Of a DNA stretch of 52,608 nt, positions 1-9,330 are shown in pieces. The position numbers and the translations under genes are program-made. This DNA is from Cochliopodium minus (lineage: Eukaryota > Discosea > Himatismenida > Cochliopodiidae). Location of the stretch: NCBI GenBank assembly GCA_024220525.1, contig JAMYWO010000180.1:5234-57841 (forward strand), given 5' to 3'. How positions within the stretch are numbered: the stretch's first letter is position 1; each line of letters opens with the position of its first letter. Below the pieces are notes generated by a model that was not told the origin of the DNA, did not search any database, and saw nothing but the letters and a program-made list of their open reading frames with translations.

Positions 1-96
1 CCTTTTATTTATTCTTGAAAATGAATGAAGAGAAGAGAGATCAAGAAATCTGAAGATATGAGAAACACAATTTTTATCAAGCTTTTCCAAATTCAT
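1..96 (-). CDS. F-box protein, 5' fragment at window edge
   Basis: Only the first 32 codons are present, starting at the ATG at 96 and running off the left edge. The peptide (MNLEKLDK... then FRFLDLSS...) is nearly identical to exon 1 of the F-box genes at 1189-1373, 17360-17544 and 18591-18778, so this is the start of another family member. The missing part of exon 1, exon 2 and exon 3 would lie left of base 1. It is probably the 5' end of the broken copy at 18855-19561, because that copy lacks exactly this piece and block A probably follows block B. Confidence 0.75.
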   Translation of the reverse strand, partial: MNLEKLDKNCVSHIFRFLDLSSLHSFSRINKR

Positions 97-311
97 TTTT
101 TTGAATTATTTTAATATATAAATTAATAAATTATTGAAATATTTTCAAAAATCAAAATAATGAATATAAATTAACTTTTATTGAACAATTTTTTTTCTTA
201 AAATTAATTTCTAAAGCAAAAACATTTTTTATTTTTCATTTTTTTTCATTTTCATTTCCAATTTCAATTTCTTCTTTTAAAATTATTTTAATGTCAACAG
301 CGCTATTTTCC

Positions 312-1373
312 TCAAAAGAAGTAGGGATTGCTTCCTAATAATGTAATTTTTGTTTCATAAGATATAATAGCAACAAAATGTAAATAAGAATCTTCAAAAA
401 AATTGGGAAGCTGAAATGTATGTTCTTGATTCGTCTCTAAAACCTTGACAGTGTAAACTTTTTCAAACGGTTTGAGTAAGACCAGAAGAGTGTTGCCTGT
501 TTTTCCGATTTCAAAATTTGTTTGATCTTGCATTTTTCCATCCAAATAGTGAAACCCATTATGATCTTTATTGAAAAAATTAAATGAAAAAAAAAAAATT
601 TTAAAAAAAACTGAATTTTCAAAGCTAAAAAAAAAACTAACAAAATTTTGGCTCGAAAATGAAAAAAAGTTTATTATTTTTCAAAGAATTTTGCTTTGGA
701 AAAAATATTTTGAGAAATAATATTAAATTTTTTCTTTCATAAAAAAAAATTACAACAAATAGAAGACCCTTGTACAAATGAGATTTCACTCTCCCAACTA
801 TATTCTCTTTCTATTGCAAAACCTACTCCTAAATATGCAAATTTATCTATTTTTACTTTCCAAACAAGTTCTCTTGTTTCTTCTTTATTTGAGTATGTTT
901 TTTTCACAAAAATTCTCCTCTTTTCTTCACAACTACAATTATTGCTCGTATTTCCAAGTGTCCTGGAGTTGTTCGATAATGTAAGATGATCTGTTTTTGG
1001 AATCCACACATTTCCGTAATTTTCTTTGAAAATCTCTTTCCATCTTTTTTGAAAAAGAGATGATTGTATTTTTTTCATTAAAATTTATTATTTCAGTGAA
1101 AAATAAAAAAAAATATATATATATTTTTGATTGATGAAGAATTAGAAAAGGAAGGATAAATAAAAGTAAAATGAGTTTGTAGATTTACTTTTTATTTGAT
1201 TGATCTGTTGGAAGATATTCAAAATATATCAGGAATTTTGTTTTCCAAATCAAATCCAAACAACTAATTTCATAAATCCTTTTATTTATTCTTGAAAATG
1301 AATGAAGAGAAGAGAGATCAAGAAATCTGAAAATATGAGAAACACAATTTTTATCAAGCTTTACTAAATTCAT
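312..1373 (-). CDS. F-box protein with SPRY-like domain, copy 1
   Basis: Three exons on the minus strand: 1189-1373, 754-1043 and 312-565; about 242 aa. Exon 1 carries a short F-box (NCVSHIFRFLDLSS...DLIWK), the SKP1-binding motif of SCF ubiquitin ligases. Exons 2-3 form a beta-rich domain (WKEIF...WIPKT, YLGVGFA, YLDGKMQ, TLLVLLKPFEKVYTVKV) that resembles a SPRY/PHR-type substrate-binding sandwich; that assignment is inference. Introns are GTAAAT...AG, GTAATT...AG and keep frame. Compared with the paralogues near 17.6 and 18.9 kb it has lost about 11 bp near 328-332. The frame shifts and it ends early at 312, whereas the homologous tail ending in KCFCF persists out of frame to about 213. It may be a gene with a shortened tail or an early pseudogene. 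Confidence 0.75.
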
Positions 1374-1557
1374 TTTTTTTTCAAAGAGAAAAAAATTTAA
1401 GTTGAAAAATAATCAAAGATGAAAAGAATTTAGATGAAAAATATTGAAAGATGTAAAGAATGGTATCTTTTAAAAGGAAAATCAAGTGGGTTGATTTCTA
1501 ATTAATTTTTGAAATTTCAAAAAATAAAAAATTGATTTATAGTTAACTGGCAAAAAT

Positions 1558-2890
1558 ATGGGAATATTGGGAGATATGAAATGGATATTAATGTCTTCAT
1601 ATGCTTTGCTGGGACTTGCTTCATTATGTCTGTTTATATACACTATTCAAAAACAGAGGAATTATAATAATAAAGCCACCCTGATGTATTTTCTAATCTT
1701 CATTGTATCTCTAACGAGATGCATCTTGAACTCAATCCCTATATCAATCTATAACAAACATATTCAATTTCATGTAAGTTAAATCTCCAAAATATTATCG
1801 AATACTCTTTAATTAGATTCTCTATTATAGGTATATCTTCAAATGGTAAGAAGAGATATAAAATTCAGAATCAATTAATAAAATCATCACGATGTATATC
1901 AAACAGTTTTTAGATCTTTTGCCAGAAATGCAATATTTCTTCATTTATGTCTTGTTGCTGATCATATGTAAGTATATAATTCATACCAATTAGAATAATT
2001 ATTCTCATCCAACGAATTCGTAATATAGTTTGAATTCAAAATTATAAAAAATCATAAATTAAACCAAAGGATCAAATTAAAGATCCAACAATCCAATTAC
2101 AATTCTTAATCATCCTTTAAATTCGTAAAGAAAATATTCCTTGTAAAATACTTTCAAATATAAAAAGGGATGGAATTATATTCTGTGATAGTGGGAAGAC
2201 AATCAAGAATCAATCCATTCAACTTGTGGATAATCTACGTGATATCATTATTACTCTCAGCAGTAATCACATTAATCTTCATCCTCGTAAGCGGAAAAAT
2301 TCATCCCGACTACAATCAAACCAACTTGAAATACGAAGCAATCTACCTCACTTGTCTATCATCTTTAATGATCATTCTCATTTTGGTGTTCGGACTGATC
2401 TTTTTGATCAAATTGAAAAGATTGAGCCATTCCGGCAATGAATCTACTTTGTTGAAAAAACTTAGTATATTTTTGTTTGTGTGTATCTTTGCTTTTTCTT
2501 TCCATACCATTTATTTGCTCACAATAGATCTAATTGCAAAAAAATCTAGTAAAAAAAAAATTTTTATTTTTTATTATTTTTTATTTTTATTTTATTTTAT
2601 TTAATTTTTTTTATTTAAATTTATTTTTTAAATAATTAAATTTTTAATTTCATTTATTTGGAACTTCTGTATTGATAGCCTCGAACTCTTATTATTTGAT
2701 GTGGTTCTTCTATTTTATTATCTCAGAAATCCTCCCCATGAGCCTCATTATGATCATCATGCTCTCCATAAAAAGTCCCGCCTCCAAAAAATCTAACAAG
2801 AGTCTAGAAGAAAGACAACTATTGTCACAAAAATTCAGTAAAGGTGTTGTAAATTATTCTTCAAATAGATCATTCGAAGATAACAATTAA
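1558..2890 (+). CDS. Seven-TM THH1/TOM1/TOM3-like membrane protein, copy 1
   Basis: Five exons: 1558-1773, 1831-1845, 1907-1967, 2168-2548, 2679-2890; 294 aa and in frame throughout. Seven hydrophobic segments are visible: two in exon 1, one in exon 3, three in exon 4 and one in exon 5. The segment 'ISEILPMSLIMIIML' and the short RSPAS-like tail match the last helix of the THH1/TOM1/TOM3 family (plant tobamovirus-multiplication proteins and animal GPR137-type proteins). Members sit in vacuolar or lysosomal-type membranes. Exon 2 is a 15-nt microexon (VYLQM) conserved in the next gene. Start is the ATG at 1558, with no in-frame alternative upstream in the exon. It forms a tandem pair with the gene at 2981. 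The family call is moderately sure; a GPCR-like receptor is the alternative. Confidence 0.75.
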
Positions 2891-2980
2891 AAAAAAAGAG
2901 TTTTGTAGTTAAAAATAATTTGATTTTTTAATTTATCATTCTATTCGTTGAAATAAAATAAAAAATTTGGAAAGATAGAA

Positions 2981-4085
2981 ATGGGAAATGATGAGTATAC
3001 ACATTTATTGGTTATTTTGAGGTATGTTTTGGTTGGATTGTATGGATCTTTATCATTGGCCGCTTTAATTTTTTTTGTGTACATCATTACCAAGGAAGGG
3101 AATCATAATAACAAAGCAACCCTCATGTATTTCCTTATTTTCATTGTTGCATTGACCAGATGTGTATTGAATACAATATCAATGAATATATTCGATAATA
3201 TCCAATATCATGTAAGAAAATATGTTTCACAATCGAGTATAAACCTCATATTGAAAACATTTTTAAAAAATAACTAGGTTCATCTACAAATGGTAAGGAA
3301 ATAATGAAACATCTTTTGAAAAAAATCTCATATTCATCAATAGTTCTTGGATCTCTTACCAGAAATTTTATATTTCTGTATATATGTGTTATTATTGATC
3401 ATATGTAAGTATATACAAGACTATTATTGAAAAACGGAAAAAATATAAAGATTTCTTGTGAAAATAAAGGGATGGAATTATACTCCGTAATTGTAGGAAA
3501 TAAGACTAGACTCAATCCTTTGAAATTATGGATAATATATGCTTCAGGAGTTGCATTTACGATTATAATAACAGCTATATTTATAATTGCCATATCAAAG
3601 AAATATCCAAATTATGGTCTGAATAATTTGACATGTGAAGCTATATACTTGACTTGTTTATCAACTTTAATGATAATTCTCATATTGGTGTTTGGGTTGA
3701 TCTTCCTTTCAAAATTGAGAAGATTCAGCCAATCTGGTAACGAATCCAAATTATTACGCAAATTGGGACTGTTTCTTTTCATATGTGTCTTTGCTTTTTG
3801 TTTTCACACAATATATCTACTGGTAATAGATATAATTTTGAAACAATCTAAAAGTAAGTTCTTATTCCTTGATCATTCCTAAATTTTATTTATTTTTATT
3901 TATCAGCAAACAACATTTATAATATCTTGTGGTTCTTTTATTTTGCCATCTCTGAAATCCTCCCCATGATTTTGATCATGTCGATTATGCTATCTATAAA
4001 GAGGCCTGAAAAGAAAAAAACTGAAGAAAGACCATTGTTGGCACAAAAATTTAATCCCCATATCACCATACAAGAAGATAATTAA
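2981..4085 (+). CDS. Seven-TM THH1/TOM1/TOM3-like membrane protein, copy 2
   Basis: Exons 2981-3211, 3278-3292, 3344-3404, 3470-3853, 3907-4085; 289 aa. Exon number, all splice phases, the 15-nt second exon (VHLQM) and the 61-nt third exon are the same as in the gene immediately upstream, so this is a tandem duplicate. Seven hydrophobic segments are present, with the family-like end 'ISEILPMILIMSIML' followed by a short charged tail (ERPLLAQKF). The two proteins share exon 4 motifs MELYSVIVG and GLIFL.KL.R.S.SGNES. The spacing between the two genes is only 90 bp, so each probably has a compact promoter. Confidence 0.75.
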
Positions 4086-4757
4086 TCTCCAAATGGGATA
4101 TTGGTTGTATATTAAAGAGAATTTTGGAAAAAATTTAAAATAACTATATATTTCATTTCATTTTAAAAAATATCTGATAATCCCTCATTTTGTAGAGCTA
4201 TCTTTCAATTGAATTTCCTTTTCAATTTTTTTATATTTTAAGTGAATAAGTAAAATAATGCAAATCAATTTAAATATATTTTTAAAAAAGAAGATAGAAT
4301 GCTAATATTATATTTATTTATTTGGTTTTTTTACGATTACATCATTTTTTTTATATAAGGGTTAATTAATTTTATTTGTGGATTTTAAACCATTTAAAAA
4401 CCTTATACTGATAAAATAAGATTTATCAAGATGGATTAATTGCGAATCATCTCACAATTCTGATCGAATAATTGATAAAATGTTGGAAATATAAAAAACT
4501 TTTTTTCTTTTTTTTTAACGATAAACTCAACATGATAAATTTTTTTTTTTTTGTGTTATTTATATGAAATTAGATCAACATTTCATTTAAGTTCCCAATT
4601 AAATCTATGAATGAATTGTTATTAAAAATCTTATTTTGTTCTTTGAAATATTTTTCTTTTTTTGGTCCACTTGAAAAATAGTCCACAAATTAAATTTAAA
4701 AAAACGGAATTAAATAATAAAAATGAAAAATAAATTGAAACAAACTAAAAATTAGAN
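4086..4757. other. Gene-poor spacer ending in a scaffold join
   Basis: AT-rich sequence with stop codons in all frames and no splice-linked coding piece that I can support. It follows the stop of the second 7TM gene and ends at the single N at 4757, which joins block A to block B. No repeat of the flanking genes is seen in it. The right edge is an assembly boundary, so the spacer may be longer in the genome. Confidence 0.6.
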
Positions 4758-4834
4758 AAAAAAAAAAGAAAATAATTGTTTACAATCATCCCTTTTCTTT
4801 CAGATCTTAAATACTTGATTGCCTTATCCACTTC
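4758..4834. repeat. 77-bp exact duplicate at block B start (copy of 24140-24216)
   Basis: Bases 4758-4834 are identical to 24140-24216 over exactly 77 bp. This copy starts directly after the N at 4757 and the other ends directly before the N at 24217. It covers part of a phosphatase exon (from 4784 rightwards) and the start of the following intron. An identical stretch touching both joins is what overlapping de Bruijn contig ends with k = 77 would give, so it is most likely one genomic locus present twice in the assembly. Confidence 0.9.
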
Positions 4835-7800
4835 AATCCCCAAAGCGACCAAAATAGAGACGACAATGAGACCAGTCCTTCCCTTTCCACCGTTACAATG
4901 TATCACTATCTTTTTCTTTTGTTTGACATATTCCATCAGTCTGTCAATGAATGCCATGTATACTTCCATGTCCTTGGGAAGCCTTTCAATTAAAAAAAAA
5001 AAATTTGATTTATTTTTTTATTTATTAATTATTCATTTAACATTTTCATTTTTTTATTTTATTTATATTTATTTATTTTTTTATTTTAGTTATTTTTTTA
5101 TTTTTTTATTTTTTATTTATTAATTATTCATTTAACATTTTTTTATTGATTTATTTTTTTATTTTTTATTTATTTTTTTATTCATTTAACATTTTCATTT
5201 TTTTCATTTTTTTATTTTTTTATTTTCAATATTTTTTATTTTTTTATTTTTTTATTTTTTTATTTTTATTTATTAATTATTCATTTACATTTTTATTTTT
5301 TTATTTTTTTATTTTTTTATTTTTTTATTTTTTTATTTATAAAATTTTTGTTTTGTTTTAATTGAAGATTGGGGTGAATTCAATATTAAGAATAAAAAAC
5401 TTTTTTTTATTTATTAATTAATATTTTTTATTTTATTTTTAATCATTTTTATTAATTTTTTTCAATATACTTAATTTCTTTTTTTCGTTTCTTTCAATAT
5501 TTTTATTTTTTTATTTTTTTTATTTTCAATCATTTTCAATAATTTTTTCAATACTTAATTTCATTTTTTCATTTCTTTCAATATTTTTTATGAATTTTTA
5601 TTTTTTGTTTTTTCAATACTTTTTTTACCATTTGTCTTTGATGGGAAACCATTCAGTGATCATTCCTTGTTCTTCCAATTTGGTGAAGAGAGAAGTGGCG
5701 TTCATAGACAAGAGTTCTTTCTTCTTTACAAGCGTAACCACCACATCTGCCCCGCTGTCCTTTATTCTCTTTATGTCCATGTCCAAGTCTCTTTGCCACA
5801 CCCATTTTACTTTTGGCTTGTTACTAAAAAATAAAAAAATAAAAAAATAAAAAAATAAAAAAAAAAATAAAAAAATAAAAAATAAAAATTGATGTTAAAA
5901 AAAAATAAAAAAATATAAAAAAAATGAAAATAAAAAAAATAAAAATAACATACAAGTTTTAATTAACGTGAAGATAAAATTAAAATTTGTAATAAATGAA
6001 GAAATAAATTAATCTATTGTTATATTTTTACCGCCCAGGACACATGCACATACCTAGGGAAGAGCCGTTCATGACAGGAGGAGAGATATAGTCCAAGTCG
6101 AGAGGCATGTTTTCAGAAGTGAAAACTTTCTTGTCTTTGTTCATAAATGAGAAGAAAGAAGAAGACTTCTTATCTCTTGGTTGAATGAGAGAATCTTTTT
6201 TAAAAAAATAAATAATTAAATTAAAAAATAAATAAATAAAATGAAAATAAAAAATGAATGATATGATTAGAATTTTGATTTAAATATGAGTACTTAATAA
6301 AAACAAAATAAATAAAAATAAAAAATAAAAAATAAATAAATTTATAATCATTTATAAAAAATAAAAATGAAAAAATGATAAAATAAGTTAAAAAACAAAA
6401 TATGAAATCAATAAAAAAAAGGTGAAATCTGTTAAAAAATTAAAAATCTACAAAAAAATAAAAATAAACCAAAATTAAAAGATTAAATGAAAAAATAAAC
6501 TAAAAAACAAAATAAAATCATTTCAAAAAAATAATAAAAAAAAATAATAAAATAAAAAATAAAATTATTAACAATAAAATCGTAAAAAATAAATTAAAAT
6601 TAAAATTATAAAAATGAACATAAAAAATTAATAAAAATAAACAAAAATTTAAAAAAAGATACCACTTGTAGGACTTTCCTTGCTTTTATATTTTACATCG
6701 ACAAAGATGTCATATTGCTTCTCGAGAAAAGACTTTGCAGAAAAAGATTTGGCTACGTCTTTGGCAGTTCCGTGTTTGGTTTGGACTAAAGGATTGGCAC
6801 CATGCAAACACAGAAGATCCAGCATTTCCAAGTAGTCATAATGTGCAGCCAACATCAAACAAGTATATCCTAAAAATATTTTTCAACAAATTTTTCAATT
6901 TAAAACTTTTAAATTTAAAAAAATAAAATAAAAATATAAAATGATTAAAAAATATTCATATTCAACAAATAAAACTTTCAAAATTAAAAATAAATAATAT
7001 AATGATTAAAGATGTAACAAAGAACAAATAGACATTTAAAAAATAAAATAAAAACTTTCAAATAAAAAATTAAATGATAAAAAAATAAAAAATAAAAAAC
7101 TTTTAATTAATAAAAATATGAACAAAACAATAAAATGAAAATTATAAAAAGTAAACTTTTTTTTTTTACCACTTTTAGTGGCAACGTCGAAGAGTGGAAC
7201 GAGAACATAAGGATCAACTCCTTTCATCAATTGTGTGAGAGAAACAAGACTGTTCTTCTCCGCTGCGAGATGCATGACGTTGTATCCATCGTTGTTGGTG
7301 AGACTTATTTTTGCTCCTTTTTCTTTCAACTCGTGAATGAAAAGTATGTTGTCCTTTATTGTTGCGTACATGATAGGTGTGAATCCATTTGAATCTAAAA
7401 AATAAAAAGAATAAAAGATTTATTAAAAAAAGATAAAAACAAAAATAATTAAAAAATAAAAAATAAAATAATAAAAAAAATAAAATAAAAAATAAAAAAT
7501 AAAAAAATAAAAAATAAAAAATAAAAAATTATAAAATAAACATAAAAAAAAATTAATAAAATAAAAATAAAAATTAATGATAAATGAGTTACCTTGACAA
7601 TTTAAATTAATATCACTGTGTGTCAACAAAATGGTGAAAATTTCTTCGACAGATTGATCAGGATAAGTAGCACAACAAGCCAAATGCAAAACAGTGAGAC
7701 CCTCATTATTAGGCTCATTAACAAAGTGAGAGTCTTTGTACAACTCGATTACTCCAATGAGTCTATATCTTAATGCAGTGTGGAGTACGTGATCATTTGT

Positions 7801-7900
7801 CTCTTTTTTGGTGAAGGGATCCAGTAATTTTTCTATTTCTTTTCTGTCATTTACCTGAAGTGCTTCTCTCAATAGTTTTTTTGTTTCTATTGGTAAGGTC
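4784..7900 (-). CDS. Ankyrin-repeat dual-specificity phosphatase, exons except the last
   Basis: Minus-strand exons 7593-7900 (5' end not resolved), 7170-7394, 6663-6869, 6032-6194, 5629-5823 and 4784-4982. The first three encode ankyrin repeats (e.g. DGYNVMHLAAEKNS, GYTCLMLAAHYDYLEMLDLLCLHGANP). The rest encode a protein-phosphatase domain of the cysteine-dependent DSP type: a CPGR element, a WVWQRDLDMDI region, and the catalytic loop HCNGGKGRTG (Cys-x5-Arg, about 4875-4905). Domain order resembles the KAP/CDKN3 branch of phosphatases that act on CDK-type phosphothreonine; the ankyrin fusion is unusual. The exon at 4784 stops at a GTAAAC donor inside the 77-bp duplicate, and the following exon is not to its left. 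It is found at 23437-23907, where phase and motif continue (KGMI then KNPAQIAYVRVF). No ATG is seen in the 7593-7900 exon, so an upstream first exon is expected. Confidence 0.8.
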
Positions 7901-8365
7901 CTTTTATTTTTTTATTTTCGATAAAGTATGTAAAAAAAAAAAAAAATTGAAAAATGTTAGAGGATATTTTTATAATCCATCTATACGCGTTTAAAAATGA
8001 TCGAAAATAGGATCAAAGTTAATCAACAAATACAAATGAAAATTTGATCAATCCTATCATTTCATATAGTATCTGAAGTTGAGATATAAAATTTAATTTG
8101 TCTCGGATTAAATTCTCAAAAAAATTTTCATTGAGTATAAACGATAAAAAAGAATGGATTAGATATATAATAGGATGTTTCAATAATTCAATATATATTT
8201 GACCTTGAAATTGACTTTTTATTTTATAAAATATCTTTCTATATTGTTAATTCATTGTATCAAATCGATTAATTATAATAAAATGGGAAGTTTTAAATGT
8301 ATGACTATCTATTTCTCATAAATTTTGATAATTAAGCTAAATCTTGATCAAAGATTAAAAATTTT
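7901..8365. other. Intergenic region between phosphatase 5' end and proline-rich gene
   Basis: AT-rich DNA that should contain the first exon and promoter of the ankyrin-phosphatase gene on the minus strand. I see no convincing ATG-plus-donor pair with the phase required by the exon starting at 7900. Nothing else is recognisable. Confidence 0.4.
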
Positions 8366-9041
8366 TTACAATTTATCTGTTACTCTGGTCTTATTGTACG
8401 ATTCTCTGGGAGATACTTTCAATTGAGGATCACTGACAGTAATAATAGGTTTTTCGTGATTGATAGCAATAGCAATTTTTTTAGGAGGCAATGGAGGAGG
8501 TTTATTATTATTCCCTAATTAGGATTTTAATAGGGTATTAAGGATTTTTTCAAACTTTATTATATATTTGTTTGTGTGATTATTTTTTTAAACATGAATT
8601 TATTGAACTATTAATGATGCTTTTTTAAAATGCTGATGATTTATTGATGTAAATTTTAATTCAATTTAAATTATAGGCAAAAATATTTGAAGATATATTT
8701 TATATTTTTTTTTTTATACCTGAATCTATACTATTATTTTCAAACATATTATTGGGGCTCAATCTTGTCATTATTTGATTTTGATTTTCTGATTGGGGAA
8801 TTTCTAATGATCTACTCTTCTTTCTTTTCAATTCGAATTTTTCTTCTTTAGATAAGCGTATATTCAAATTACCATTGCTATCTTTGAGATCAATTTCTTT
8901 ATTTTCATTATCTGATAACAATGATTTATTCTCTTCATCATTTTCATTTCCATCATTGTTTATATTTAACAATCCTTTCATATAATCGAAATCTTTAACA
9001 GTTATTTTAGGTACATTATTATTATTTGTGTTTGGATCCAT
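8366..9041 (-). CDS. Small acidic/proline-containing protein of unknown function
   Basis: Two exons, 8720-9041 and 8366-8514, joined by a GTATAA...TAG intron in phase 1; 156 aa. The N-terminal part is rich in Asn, Asp, Glu and Lys (DPNTNNNNVPK, NDGNENDEENK) and therefore probably disordered. The C-terminal exon has a short proline stretch (KPPPLPPKK), a possible SH3-type ligand, followed by VSPRESYNKTRVTDKL. I do not recognise a family. The start is the only ATG of the first exon, and the stop is TAA. It lies 120 bp from the tRNA gene, which is on the other strand. Confidence 0.55.
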
Positions 9042-9161
9042 TTTTTTTTTAATTCAACTCTTTTTAATATGTAATTTATGATTTCTTTCAAAATTACTAA
9101 GGCAAATATTTTTAAAAAACATATAGAAATATAAAAAATAATTTTTTTTCATCTAAAATAA

Positions 9162-9233
9162 GCCCGATTAGCTCAGCTGGTAGAGCATGAGACTCTTAAT
9201 CTCAGGGTCGTGGGTTCGATACCCACATCGGGC
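9162..9233 (+). tRNA. tRNA-Lys (CTT anticodon)
   Basis: A complete cloverleaf is readable: acceptor stem GCCCGAT/ATCGGGC (9162-9168 with 9227-9233), D arm GCTC...GAGC, anticodon stem GAGA/TCTC with loop CTCTTAA, anticodon CTT at 9195-9197, and T arm TGGGTTCGATACCCA, which supplies a good B box. No intron. A long T tract follows downstream, suited to RNA polymerase III termination. The base after the acceptor stem (discriminator position 73) is T, whereas eukaryotic tRNA-Lys normally has G there. It is the only RNA gene I can identify with certainty. Confidence 0.95.
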
Positions 9234-9330
9234 TTTATTTATTTTTTTTTTTTTATATTCGAATTAAAAGTTCTTGATCCTTTGTTTTCTTTCTCTTGAG
9301 ACATTTCAATTTTTTTATACAAATGAGAAT

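Noticed and set aside
5146-5361. Phe/Tyr-rich frame that looks like a membrane peptide
   Set aside because: It is a translation of the (T)nA repeat inside a phosphatase intron.
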